Assembly (NCBI RefSeq): GCF_900103825.1
Contig: NZ_FNIF01000002.1
Location: 62,001 to 126,000, forward strand
Reading direction: 5' to 3'
From: Paenibacillus sp. yr247
Lineage (GTDB): Bacteria > Bacillota > Bacilli > Paenibacillales > NBRC-103111
DNA: 64,000 nt
Part shown: one piece after another, positions 34,014 to 42,756 of the stretch
Position numbering within the stretch: the first letter of the stretch is position 1
Layout: each line of letters starts with the position of its first letter
The notes under the pieces: generated by a model
Databases searched by the model: none
Seen by the model: only the letters and a program-made list of their open reading frames with translations
Told to the model about the DNA's origin: nothing
Program-made: the position numbers and the translations under genes

Positions 34014-35230
34014 CAGCTAGCACCGCCTTTGCCACGAACATTAATGCTTTCGTCGTAGCCGCTTTCTAAGTAAGCTTTCATTGGATCAACAGGTACGCCG
34101 ATCTCTTCACGAACGGCTTGAAGAAGTGGTGTCACATCGAACTCGAAGGCTTTGCGGACAGCGTCTTCTGCGCCTAGAACGTCTTGACGATCTTGTGCGT
34201 CTCTTACTTCATCGAGATTGATTAACAAAGCTTTCGCATATTGTGTTTGAACATTAAGTACGGAACGCAGCATCGCCGGAATTTTACGCTCGATATTATG
34301 GCTTTGATCGATCATATAAGCAATATTGTCAGCAGCCTGACGAATTTGTGGATTCTGATCATTCGCTGCATCAATGATTTGGAAGAAAATCAGGAACAAT
34401 TCATACGGATTAACGCAACCAACAATCAGATCGTCATCCCCATATTTGCGGGAGTTAAAGTGGAAGCCGCCAAGTTTATTTTCATCCAACAAGTACGTTA
34501 CGATATGCTCAATGTTTGTTCCCTGCGGGTGGTGACCAGTGTCTACAAGCACTTCAGCTTGAGGACCCAATTTGTTCGCCAAATTAAAAGCCATTCCCCA
34601 GTCAGCAAGATCCGTATGGTAGAACGCAGGCTCATAGAATTTGTATTCAATCAGCATACGCATGCTAGGTGTCATGGTTCCGTACATTTCTTTTAGTGCT
34701 TCATACATCCAAGCTTTACGAGCTCGAATATCAACTTGCCCCGGGTAATTGGAACCGTCAGCGAACCATAAGCTCAGTAAGTCAGAACCCACTGTTTTCG
34801 CAATGTCCACACACTCCAGCAAATGATCCGTCGCTTTGCGGCGAATGGCTGCGTTTGAGTTCGTTACACTACCGAAGATGTAATCATCCTCTTGAAAAAG
34901 GTTTGGGTTCACAGCTCCGATGGACACTCCGTTATCAGCAGCATGCTGTTTCAGCTTCGCGTAATCGTCAACTTTGTCCCAAGGAATATGGATGGCAACC
35001 GATGGGCATAACCCCGTCAGTTTATGGACCTGAGCAGCATCCTCGAATTTCTCGAAAGGGTTACGTGGAACACCGTTTTGTTTGAACACTTTGAAGCGAG
35101 TTCCTGAATCCCCGTAACCCCATGAAGGGGTTTCTACTTTGAGGGCTTTCAGCTTGGCTTTAACAGCAGCCAGATCAATACCTCTATTTGTTTGCTGCTC
35201 TTCGAACAGCGCATATGCTTTATCGCTCAT
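34010..35230 (-). CDS. rhaI: L-rhamnose isomerase, RhaI type
   Basis: This enzyme converts L-rhamnose to L-rhamnulose. The 406-residue protein resembles the RhaI-type isomerases (rhizobial and Pseudomonas stutzeri form) rather than E. coli RhaA. The metal-binding segments include IEYKFYEPAFYHTD, VDTGHHPQGTNIEH and GGFHFNSRKYGDDD. AAGGAGG precedes the ATG. It is the second gene after rhaEW, spaced 33 bases from it, and overlaps rhaB by four bases. Confidence 0.94.
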   Translation of the reverse strand: MSDKAYALFEEQQTNRGIDLAAVKAKLKALKVETPSWGYGDSGTRFKVFKQNGVPRNPFEKFEDAAQVHKLTGLCPSVAIHIPWDKVDDYAKLKQHAADNGVSIGAVNPNLFQEDDYIFGSVTNSNAAIRRKATDHLLECVDIAKTVGSDLLSLWFADGSNYPGQVDIRARKAWMYEALKEMYGTMTPSMRMLIEYKFYEPAFYHTDLADWGMAFNLANKLGPQAEVLVDTGHHPQGTNIEHIVTYLLDENKLGGFHFNSRKYGDDDLIVGCVNPYELFLIFFQIIDAANDQNPQIRQAADNIAYMIDQSHNIERKIPAMLRSVLNVQTQYAKALLINLDEVRDAQDRQDVLGAEDAVRKAFEFDVTPLLQAVREEIGVPVDPMKAYLESGYDESINVRGKGGASW

Positions 35231-35263
35231 CGGTTTATATCCTCCTTTTGAGTGTGGAAGTGA

Positions 35264-37333
35264 TTAGCGAGTGAAGGCAGCTGGAATGCCACCGTCAACT
35301 GTGATCATACAACCTGTCGTTTTATCTGCTTTGGAAGAGGCGAAGTACACGATTGCTTCCGCAACGTCTTTAGGGAAAATGTTAACGAGCAGCGTCGTTC
35401 TTTTGCGATAGTGCTCTTCAAGCTGATCCGGTTCAATACCATAAGCTGCTGCCCGTTCATTGCGCCAGCCCGAATTCCAAATCGCGGAGCCTTGGAGAAT
35501 CGCATCTGGCAATACAGAGTTTACGCGAATGCCATATTCACCACCCTCAGAAGCGATACAGCGTGCTAAGTGAATTTCAGCTGCTTTTGCTGTTGAGTAT
35601 GCGGAGGCATTTTTGCCTGCAAATACTGAGTTTTTAGAGCCGACGAATACCATGCTGCCGCCCACATTTTGTTTTTTCATTATTTTAAATGCTTCTCTAG
35701 CTACTAAAAAATAACCCGTAGAAAGCACGTTCATGTTCAAGTTCCACTCTTTGAGTGAGGTTTCATCAAAAGGACTGGAAGTCGCAAGACCCGCGTTATT
35801 CACGATAATATCGATGCCTCCATAGCTGAGGATCACATCGCGGTAAGCCGCTTCCACTTCTTCTTCCTTCGTTACGTCTATTTTGACGGCAATGGCTCTG
35901 TTTTCGCCATATTGTTCGTTCAGTTCGGTTGCTAACTTTTGTGCGCCTTCGAGATTCAGGTCAGCCAACACAACGTGCGCGCCTTCTTTTAAAAATTGAC
36001 GAGCCGTTACGCTTCCGATTCCACCCGCACCGCCAGTAATGAAAGCAATTTTACGTGAAAATTCCGCTTCCGCAGGAGCCAACGTTAATTTATAAAGTTC
36101 AAGAGGCCAGTACTCGACATTAAAGGATTCATTTTCGCTTAAGGAAACGAACGTTCCAAGAGCCGTCGCGCCTCTCATAACAGCGATAGCACGATGATAT
36201 AAAGCTCCGCTCACTTGTGCATTGGACCAGCTTTTGCCTGTGTTGATCATCCCAATACCCGGGATCAGGATTACGCGAGGAGCCGCTTCGTTCATAACGT
36301 CGCTATCATTTTTGTTCCGATCAAAGTAAGCTTTGTACTCTTCTTTGTAAGCTGTAATACTCGATTTCAAAGCTTCAATTAAGGAAGCCGCATCACGGGA
36401 ATTTGGATTCCAGTCGATATAAAGAGGCTTCATTTTCGTATGAACCAAGTGATCCGGGCAAGCCGCTCCTACTTGGGATAACACAGCTGCATCTTTACTG
36501 TTAACGAATTTCAGAATATCGTCAGCGCTATCGACGGTAAGGATCATTTTCTTCTCGTTACTTACAGCTCCGCGAACGATTGGCAGCACTTGTGCCAAGA
36601 TATCCTTTTGCTCGGATTCGGAAATGGACTTGTATATCGCACCGCCATAAAGGCTGCTCTCGTTCACACGAGCTTCAATGAAGCTTTCTGCTTCTTGAAT
36701 GATGGCCAAAGTCTTGAGGTAGCTCTCTTCGGACGTTTCGCCCCATGTAACCAGACCATGCTTTTCCATCAGCACAAGCTCAGCCTTTGGATTGTTTCTA
36801 ACGCCTTCGGCAATCATTTTGGAAAGTGTAAAACCAGGACGTACATAAGGTACCCACACGAAGCGGTCGCCGTAAATTTCTTTCGCAAGCTCACGTCCGT
36901 TGTGAGCGCAGCAGAGACCGATAATCGCATCAGGATGCGTATGGTCTACGTGTTTGAAAGGCAAAAATGCATGTAAAAGCGTCTCAATGGAAGCACGCGG
37001 ATGTTTGCTGTCGATCATACAATTCACGAGGTAAGCAACCATTTCTTCATCAGACATTTCATCTCTCTCGAACAAAGGACGAATGTCTTCCATGCGAAGA
37101 CCTGTGAAATTCTTTGCTTTCATGGTAGCTAGGTCAGAACCGCTGCCTTTCACCCACATCACTTCTACATCACGACCGCGGAAATCCGTTTCGATTGTTT
37201 TGTAAGAGGTATTACCGCCGCCCCAGTTGGCAACTGCACGATCTGTCCCCAGTAAATTAGAACGGTAAACCAGTTCCTCCACGCCTCTTGATACTGTATT
37301 CGCTTTTTCCGCTTCCCACAAATTCGCAACCAT
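35264..37333 (-). CDS. rhaEW: Bifunctional rhamnulose-1-phosphate aldolase / lactaldehyde dehydrogenase
   Basis: This 689-residue fusion matches B. subtilis RhaEW (YuxG). The N-terminal class II aldolase domain (about 1-400) carries the metal-binding HTHPDA; the C-terminal short-chain dehydrogenase (about 425-689) has TGGAGGIGSVTARQF, NNAG and the catalytic YSTAKAA. The aldolase splits rhamnulose 1-phosphate to dihydroxyacetone phosphate and L-lactaldehyde, and the dehydrogenase oxidises the latter to L-lactate. It leads the rha cluster from a promoter at 37423-37451. The ATG follows TAGGAGGG. Confidence 0.95.
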   Translation of the reverse strand: MVANLWEAEKANTVSRGVEELVYRSNLLGTDRAVANWGGGNTSYKTIETDFRGRDVEVMWVKGSGSDLATMKAKNFTGLRMEDIRPLFERDEMSDEEMVAYLVNCMIDSKHPRASIETLLHAFLPFKHVDHTHPDAIIGLCCAHNGRELAKEIYGDRFVWVPYVRPGFTLSKMIAEGVRNNPKAELVLMEKHGLVTWGETSEESYLKTLAIIQEAESFIEARVNESSLYGGAIYKSISESEQKDILAQVLPIVRGAVSNEKKMILTVDSADDILKFVNSKDAAVLSQVGAACPDHLVHTKMKPLYIDWNPNSRDAASLIEALKSSITAYKEEYKAYFDRNKNDSDVMNEAAPRVILIPGIGMINTGKSWSNAQVSGALYHRAIAVMRGATALGTFVSLSENESFNVEYWPLELYKLTLAPAEAEFSRKIAFITGGAGGIGSVTARQFLKEGAHVVLADLNLEGAQKLATELNEQYGENRAIAVKIDVTKEEEVEAAYRDVILSYGGIDIIVNNAGLATSSPFDETSLKEWNLNMNVLSTGYFLVAREAFKIMKKQNVGGSMVFVGSKNSVFAGKNASAYSTAKAAEIHLARCIASEGGEYGIRVNSVLPDAILQGSAIWNSGWRNERAAAYGIEPDQLEEHYRKRTTLLVNIFPKDVAEAIVYFASSKADKTTGCMITVDGGIPAAFTR

Positions 37334-37401
37334 AAGTACCCTCCTAATATGGGGATCTTTGAGTGTAGCTCAAAGTCTCTCCGCTTTACTCCCATGAGTT
37401 A

Positions 37402-37482
37402 GTGTTTGTTTTTGATTGTTTCATCGTAACATATCTTTATTTATTTTTGAATAATAATTTTTGTTTTTGTTTTTCGGAAAAA
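37402..37482 (-). promoter_or_regulatory. rha promoter with flanking DeoR-type operator candidates
   Basis: On the minus strand TTCAAA (37451-37446) and TACGAT (37428-37423) are 17 bases apart. On the plus strand TGTTTGTTTTTGATTGTTTC (37403-37422) lies at the start site, and TTTTTGTTTTTGTTTTT (about 37458-37474) lies upstream of -35. TGTTT repeats are typical of DeoR-family operators. The rest of 37334-37717 holds only a terminator for ypsA. Confidence 0.45.
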
Positions 37483-37649
37483 TATTTATGAATTCCCAAA
37501 GAATTTCGGAGCCTGTAATAAACAAAACTAAGGCTCTTGCCTCTTCCTCAGGTCAGGTTCTTCATCTAATTTGATTAAATGGAATTTATCATGCTAATTT
37601 CTTCATTTGATCGGCTTTTCAATCAGGGTGATTCACAATGCCTTAAAAC

Positions 37650-37694
37650 AAAAAAGGGCCACACGCTCTTCCAAAAAGGAAAAACGTGTGACCC
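37650..37694 (-). terminator. ypsA terminator
   Basis: GGGCCACACG (37656-37665) pairs with CGTGTGACCC (37685-37694) with one mismatch, followed on the minus strand by TTTTTTGTTTT. It ends the ypsA transcript. Confidence 0.8.
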
Positions 37695-37717
37695 CGTTCA
37701 ATTTTATCAAAAACTAC

Positions 37718-38329
37718 CTATAACTCCTCAAAATCCTTATTATCACTGGCGTGATCCAGGTCCCCCCACTGATCTCCTTGCTGTTCACCTTGCTCATCTT
37801 CGGCGATATTTTGCAAATCATAAGCATTAATTATGATAATCGGGTAAGCATGATTCACAGCAATCTGCACGGCCTGTTGTTTCATGAACTTCGGCGAACC
37901 CTCTGTATCTTCATCATAGACAAGTATGATACCGTCCGAATTCCGAAGCAGGAACTTGTCTCGTTCCTTAAACTGCCAAGGTCCTTCGTATTTCGTCTTT
38001 GTTACGCTGTTCACGTAATTGGCGCGTTCGATAACGCTCGTATAACTATTTTTCTTATCATCGCTCCATTTTTCTTCCTGCTCTAGAAAAGGCGTGATGA
38101 CAGCTAATTTCAACTCTGGATAGGCGCTTCCTCTAAGTTCAAGCACAGCCTCAGCTGCCCACAATTCAACGCCCCATTGTCCACTGACAACAACCCATTC
38201 AAGGCCCTCTTCCAGAAGTGCGATGAGTCTCTTTTGGATCGCTTTTTTTATAATAGAAATGCCGGGATGCTTCAAAGAAAAAATACCTAATTCTGATGCT
38301 TTGTATCCTGTAATTAAGACTCGTTTCAA
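37718..38329 (-). CDS. ypsA: YpsA-like SLOG-family protein (DUF1273)
   Basis: This 203-residue protein matches the YpsA/DUF1273 branch of the SLOG superfamily: MKRVLITGYKASELGIF at the N-terminus, WVVVSGQWGVELWAAEA as the nucleotide-binding turn, LLRNSDGIILVYDEDTEGSPKF and an acidic C-terminal tail. B. subtilis YpsA has been linked to cell division and oxidative stress. Function here is not established. It is monocistronic with its own terminator. Confidence 0.9.
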   Translation of the reverse strand: MKRVLITGYKASELGIFSLKHPGISIIKKAIQKRLIALLEEGLEWVVVSGQWGVELWAAEAVLELRGSAYPELKLAVITPFLEQEEKWSDDKKNSYTSVIERANYVNSVTKTKYEGPWQFKERDKFLLRNSDGIILVYDEDTEGSPKFMKQQAVQIAVNHAYPIIIINAYDLQNIAEDEQGEQQGDQWGDLDHASDNKDFEEL

Positions 38330-38648
38330 AAGAGGTACACCACCTTGTTGACTCTTCCTAACAGGTTAGCATAGATATGCCTCTATATAAAGCAAATTAG
38401 AGCCGCTGGTTTTATACCAGACAGCTCTTTTGCACTTCTATTCATCTATCCTAAAACCTTAACCAACCAAGGATAGGCCTCGCTGCCATTCACTTCATAT
38501 CAAACAGATAAATACCAAACTATTCTTCGGCACCCGCTTCTGCGGAATTCTCAGATTGTTTCTGCTGAAGACGCTTTTTCTCATAGGAGTGGTAAAGATT
38601 TTCATGATTGAATCAGGATTCCACAAATGGCTTCCCCCGTTCACCTTT
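38330..38648. other. Gene-free stretch with a hairpin and a possible coding remnant
   Basis: 38399-38430 is a hairpin (AGAGC.CTGGT/ACCAG.GCTCT) with TTTT on the plus strand. On the minus strand 38612-38520 reads an uninterrupted, Glu/Gln/Lys-rich peptide of 30 residues (ending ENSAEAGAEE, stop) without a start codon; it looks like the tail of a decayed gene. A palindrome TCACCTTTT/AAAAGGTGA overlaps the oxidoreductase stop. Confidence 0.35.
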
Positions 38649-39932
38649 TTAAAAGGTGACAAGCTTATCTACCGCAACCGGTTGACCCGTACGCAGCGAA
38701 ATATTTCCGGCAATCCCCGTTAGAATGGACATCGCACCGTCCACATGTGAGGCTGCCCTTTGAAAGCGATCATCGGATGCCTTGTCAAAAATATCTCGAA
38801 GCAGTACAGGGTCGCCGCCGCCGTGACCTCCAATTCCTTCTTCAATTTGAACCTGGTAAGGAGCCGCGAACATCGGAAATACCTTGATTGTTTTCCTTTT
38901 CAAAGCTCCTTCTTCTTCTTTAAGGCCACCCGAATTCACATATGACCTCTCCACAACTCTCATTTCGATACGTCCCTTACTGCCATTGATTTGCACATTG
39001 AAGCCTTCCCAAGGCATGTAGGCGTTCAGCGAGTAGGTGAGAATGGCTTTATTTTTATAACGGACCATAACGCCCATTGTATCTTCAATGTTTATTCCGT
39101 CGCCGAAAACGCTCTGATCACGTTGGTAGCCGTCTTCATGTTCCGCATCTAAATACAAACCTTTGAGGTGTTCATGTTCGTCCAAGTGAAGTGCAAAAGG
39201 ATCACCCTTCGCGTTTTCACTCCCTGTAGCACGTTGGTAAAACTTTGTCACTCCGCGCTTCTCGGCATTTTCCCTGCCATAGAACATCAAGCCGCCCATT
39301 GCAAAAACCGTCTCTGGCCGTGTTCCCAACCAAAAGTTCACGAGATCAAAATGATGCGTCGATTTGTGTACAAGCAACCCACCGCCATTGCGCTTATCGC
39401 GATGCCATCTGCGGAAATAGTCCGCCCCATGCTCGGTATTCAGCAGCCACTCAAAATGCACAGAATGAACATCACCAATTGTGCCATCCATGATCAACTC
39501 GCGGATTTTCGTATTATGCGGAGCGTAGCGGTAATTAAATGTCACGCGAAGCTGACGCCCCGTGCGTTTAATCGTGTCGAGTATCTCTTGGCATTTCTCT
39601 TCATCCACGGTCATCGGTTTCTCCGAAATGACATCACAGCCAAGCTCCATTGCTTTAATAATATATGTATGATGCGTGCGATCAACCGAGGTGACAATCA
39701 CATAATCGGGCTTTTCTCTGCGAATCATTTCCTCGAACTGTTCGGCTTTATAAGTTGGAACAGCATTATAATCATATTTATTGACAAGTAAACCATTCGT
39801 AAAATTCATTCTCGTTTGATTGATATCGCAAATCGCAACCAGTTCAGAAGTTTCTTGAAAATCCTTAGCGATGGCGCCATAGAAAAACTCCGCTCTTCCT
39901 CCGGTACCAACTAACGCATAACGTTTTTTCAT
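38649..39932 (-). CDS. Gfo/Idh/MocA-family oxidoreductase
   Basis: This NAD(P)-dependent sugar-type oxidoreductase has about 427 residues. The N-terminal Rossmann motif is LVGTGGRAEFFYGA, followed by the SEKPMT motif whose lysine is catalytic, and the C-terminal dimerisation/substrate domain. HKSTHHFDLVNFWLG carries the usual active-site histidine. The ATG at 39932 follows GAGAGGGG. It is divergent from an AraC regulator (40088) that probably controls it. The substrate is unknown; cyclitols or rare sugars are typical of the family. Confidence 0.92.
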   Translation of the reverse strand: MKKRYALVGTGGRAEFFYGAIAKDFQETSELVAICDINQTRMNFTNGLLVNKYDYNAVPTYKAEQFEEMIRREKPDYVIVTSVDRTHHTYIIKAMELGCDVISEKPMTVDEEKCQEILDTIKRTGRQLRVTFNYRYAPHNTKIRELIMDGTIGDVHSVHFEWLLNTEHGADYFRRWHRDKRNGGGLLVHKSTHHFDLVNFWLGTRPETVFAMGGLMFYGRENAEKRGVTKFYQRATGSENAKGDPFALHLDEHEHLKGLYLDAEHEDGYQRDQSVFGDGINIEDTMGVMVRYKNKAILTYSLNAYMPWEGFNVQINGSKGRIEMRVVERSYVNSGGLKEEEGALKRKTIKVFPMFAAPYQVQIEEGIGGHGGGDPVLLRDIFDKASDDRFQRAASHVDGAMSILTGIAGNISLRTGQPVAVDKLVTF

Positions 39933-40041
39933 CCAGTTTAAACCCCTCTCGAGTATGAATATGTCATACTTCAAGATTAATACAATATTTGCTGTGTTTC
40001 TATTCAAATCTTGCCTATTGACTTTCATTCCTTGCATATTT

Positions 40042-40050
40042 TGCTATAAT
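40042..40050 (+). promoter_or_regulatory. Extended -10 promoter of the AraC gene
   Basis: TGCTATAAT provides an extended -10 (TGn plus TATAAT at 40045-40050), with a poor TTTCAT -35 16 bases upstream. The start site it implies favours translation from the TTG at 40088 over the ATG at 40067. Confidence 0.5.
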
Positions 40051-40087
40051 TATAGTACTTATAAGAATGAACGATGAGGTGTACCCT

Positions 40088-40909
40088 TTGGTACTTTACG
40101 AAATTGAAAGACTGCGCAGAGATCACCCTTACTCCATGACAGTGAATCATTTCCATGATCACTATGAAATTTATTACTTACTAAGCGGGAAACGTTACTA
40201 CTTTATACAGGACCGATCTTATTTCATTCAAGAGGGCGACCTCGTCTTTATCGATAAAAATGAGCTTCATAAAACACGAAATGTGGATATTGACCCACAT
40301 GAGCGCATTCTGCTCAGTTTTGATGATCGTTGGATACGTTCTATTGGAGAAGATGCATCAACACATTTGCTCGTTCCTTTCCAGCAAAAGAAGATTATCT
40401 TTTCATTAAGAGGTTCGAATCGTACGTTTGTGGAGAGCCTCCTATTCCAATTATTACGTGAGCAGCAGCAGGTGCTAAGCGGCTGGAAGCTCAACAGTAG
40501 AGCACTGTTCACGCAATTACTGATCTTCTGCTCGCGTCTCACAGATAAGTTAAGTTCAGTCGAAGAACACCCGCAAGCGTACAATCCCAAAATATTCGAA
40601 ATCGTCGCGTATATTAACGAACAGTATAGAAACCGGCTGACGTTAGGTTCAATTTCCGAAACGTTTTTTATCAGCCCCAGCTATTTTTGTCGTTCTTTCA
40701 AGGAAACAACCGGTTTTTCATTCGTTGAATACTTGAACAATGTGCGTATACGCGAGGCGCAGCGGCTGCTGCGAGAAACGAAGGAGAAAGTCATCCACAT
40801 TGCAGAGCAATCTGGCTTCGATAGTGTCGCTCACTTCGGCCGTGTGTTTAAACAAGTCACCTCACAGACGCCACTGGAGTGCCGGAAGCTGGCGCGCCAC
40901 ATACATTGA
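40088..40909 (+). CDS. AraC-family regulator with cupin sensor
   Basis: This protein of about 273 residues has an N-terminal cupin-type effector domain (HFHDHYEIYYLLSGKRYYFIQ, EGDLVFIDKNELHKT) and a C-terminal pair of HTH motifs (LGSISETFFISPSYFCRSFKETTG and VIHIAEQSGFDSVAHFGRVFKQ). GAGGTG precedes a TTG start at 40088; the ATG at 40067 lacks a ribosome site. It is divergent from the Gfo/Idh/MocA gene, its likely target. Confidence 0.9.
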   Translation: MVLYEIERLRRDHPYSMTVNHFHDHYEIYYLLSGKRYYFIQDRSYFIQEGDLVFIDKNELHKTRNVDIDPHERILLSFDDRWIRSIGEDASTHLLVPFQQKKIIFSLRGSNRTFVESLLFQLLREQQQVLSGWKLNSRALFTQLLIFCSRLTDKLSSVEEHPQAYNPKIFEIVAYINEQYRNRLTLGSISETFFISPSYFCRSFKETTGFSFVEYLNNVRIREAQRLLRETKEKVIHIAEQSGFDSVAHFGRVFKQVTSQTPLECRKLARHIH

Positions 40910-40983
40910 CGTACTTACTCAACTGGTTGCTGTAAGTCAACAGTAAGCATTGATATTCATCCTCTTAGTTCGCCGCGATAACT

Positions 40984-41002
40984 GCCCTTAAGCGGGCTTT
41001 TT
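40984..41002 (+). terminator. Terminator of the AraC gene
   Basis: GCCC-TTAAGC-GGGC is followed by TTTTT on the plus strand. The stem is short but GC-only. Confidence 0.55.
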
Positions 41003-41087
41003 CCAACCTCTCAGAGCGAATCCGCTATCTTTACGACGTGAGAGGTCATTTTATGACCGCTCATCCTTCACTCGCCGCGCAAACAAA

Positions 41088-41156
41088 AAACCTTCGCTCC
41101 CTTGGGAGGACACTGAAATTCAAATTTCAGCATCCTTTAGTCAAGTACGAAGGTTT
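41088..41156 (-). terminator. Branched terminator of uxaC
   Basis: Outer arms AAACCTTCG (41088-41096) and CGAAGGTTT (41148-41156) enclose two further hairpins: CTCCC-TT-GGGAG (41097-41108) and CTGAAATT-CA-AATTTCAG (41113-41130). On the minus strand the outer stem runs into TTTTTT, as in an intrinsic terminator. The multi-branched loop is unusual. Confidence 0.6.
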
Positions 41157-41164
41157 ACATTTAT

Positions 41165-42565
41165 TTAAAATCCAAAATATTGTTTCGCGTTGTTATAGGA
41201 AATCCCTTGTACCAGTTGTTTCAGCAGCTGCTCGTCGTTCGGAAATTCTCCGGCTTCCACCCATTCGCCAAACATATTACACAGGATTCTGCGGAAGTAA
41301 TCATGTCTTGTGTAAGACAAGAAGCTTCTAGAATCGGTAAGCATACCGACGAATCGGCCAAGCAGCCCAAAATTGCCAAGCGTTTTCATCTGCTGAACCA
41401 TGCCGTCTTTTGTATCATTAAACCACCAAGCGGATCCTAATTGAATTTTGCCAGGGATACCGTCGCCTTGGAAGCTGCCCATGAGTGAAGCGAGAATTTC
41501 ATTATCACGTGCATTCAAGGAGTACAAGATCGTTCTCGGCAACGAATCCGCAATAGCAAGTGAGGACAACAAACCAGTAAGCGCGCTGGCTACAGCGCTA
41601 TCATTAATGGAATCAAATCCGGTATCTGGACCCAACGTGGCGAAAGCTCGTCCGTTATTGTTCCGAGAAGCATTGATGTGGTACTGCATTGCCCAATCCA
41701 GCTTTTTGTACACGCCCCCTAAGAACAGTAAGGTGAAAGCTTTATATTTTCTCTCGTCTTCCAAACTAACAGCGTTCCCGTTTAGAGCTGCTTTAAAAAT
41801 CTGATCCACTTCTTCTTTGGTTGCTGCCGCATAAGGCACATAATCCAGGGCATGGTCAGAAACCTTACAACCTACCGAATCAAAAAATTGCGCTCTGCTC
41901 TCGAGTCCCGCCAACAGTTCATCGTAAGAACTAATCGAAATGCCAGCGGATTTCTCCAACTGGGCTATCCATGGAAGGAATGTAGCGCGATTAATTTCTA
42001 GTGCTTTATCAGGACGGTACGAAGGTAGGACTTGTGTGTTAAAATCTTTAATCTCTTTGATTTTAATGTGATATTCCAGTGAGTCCACCGGGTCATCCGT
42101 TGTGCAAATGACCGTTACTTTGGAATTCGTAATCAGATCTCTGGCTCGTGATCCGCCCTCTGCAAGCTTCGCGTTCACTTTTCCCCAAATCGCAGGCGCA
42201 TTCTGCTCGTTAATAATGTCAAACACTCCAAAATACGTTCGAAGCTCCATATGGGACCAGTGGTAGAGCGGGTTTCCAATAGCCATAGGAAGTGTTCCGG
42301 CCCATGACAAGAAACGATCATAATCGCTAGCTTCCCCAGTGACTTTCGTCTCCTCTACACCATTGGCGCGCATCATTCTCCACTTATAGTGATCGCCATA
42401 CAGCCATGCTTCCGTAATATTATTGAATTGTTTATTTTCATAAATTTCCTTTGGGCTAAGATGGCAATGATAGTCAATAATCGGCATATCTTTGGCAAAT
42501 TCGTGGAATAGATGAACTGCAGTATCGTTGGTAAGTAAAAAGTTCTCATCTAAAAATGTTTTCAT
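41165..42565 (-). CDS. uxaC: Glucuronate isomerase
   Basis: UxaC interconverts D-glucuronate/D-fructuronate and D-galacturonate/D-tagaturonate, the entry into hexuronate breakdown. The protein of about 466 residues has the amidohydrolase-type metal motif DYHCHLSPKEI, LYHWSHMELRTYFG, ICTTDDPVDSLEYH and ARNNNGRAF-like segments of the family. The ATG at 42565 gives the family-typical MKTFLDENFLLTN start; the open frame to 42688 is not supported. No other hexuronate gene is adjacent, though a GH2 enzyme lies 19 kb away. Confidence 0.96.
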   Translation of the reverse strand: MKTFLDENFLLTNDTAVHLFHEFAKDMPIIDYHCHLSPKEIYENKQFNNITEAWLYGDHYKWRMMRANGVEETKVTGEASDYDRFLSWAGTLPMAIGNPLYHWSHMELRTYFGVFDIINEQNAPAIWGKVNAKLAEGGSRARDLITNSKVTVICTTDDPVDSLEYHIKIKEIKDFNTQVLPSYRPDKALEINRATFLPWIAQLEKSAGISISSYDELLAGLESRAQFFDSVGCKVSDHALDYVPYAAATKEEVDQIFKAALNGNAVSLEDERKYKAFTLLFLGGVYKKLDWAMQYHINASRNNNGRAFATLGPDTGFDSINDSAVASALTGLLSSLAIADSLPRTILYSLNARDNEILASLMGSFQGDGIPGKIQLGSAWWFNDTKDGMVQQMKTLGNFGLLGRFVGMLTDSRSFLSYTRHDYFRRILCNMFGEWVEAGEFPNDEQLLKQLVQGISYNNAKQYFGF

Positions 42566-42710
42566 GAAGCTAAATTCCACCCTTCTCAACCTGAATGATC
42601 TGCCCTCTATTTTAGCGAATGCGCTGCCAAAAATCTTGTGATTTTTTGCTTTCATTTTGAAAAATATGCATATCTTGACCTTTTCCACCGGCCTCTAGGC
42701 CGAACAAACA

Positions 42711-42751
42711 AGAAGCCCCATTCACCAACTATGGCGTTGGACGGGGCTTCT
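42711..42751 (-). terminator. Terminator of the VanW-like gene
   Basis: AGAAGCCCC and GGGGCTTCT are perfect 9-bp arms with an inner CCAAC/GTTGG stem. Only a broken T tract (TTCTTGTTTGTT) follows on the minus strand. Confidence 0.65.
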
Positions 42752-42756
42752 GAAAC

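Noticed and set aside
34241..34696. 151-codon plus-strand frame
   Set aside because: It is antisense to the rhamnose isomerase gene.
39168..39791. 207-codon plus-strand frame
   Set aside because: It is antisense to the Gfo/Idh/MocA gene, whose motifs are clear, and has no start signal.
41088..41156. Branched structure considered as a tRNA-like or T-box element
   Set aside because: It lacks the conserved tRNA bases and a CCA end, lacks T-box motifs, and lies downstream of uxaC next to a T run, so a terminator is simpler.
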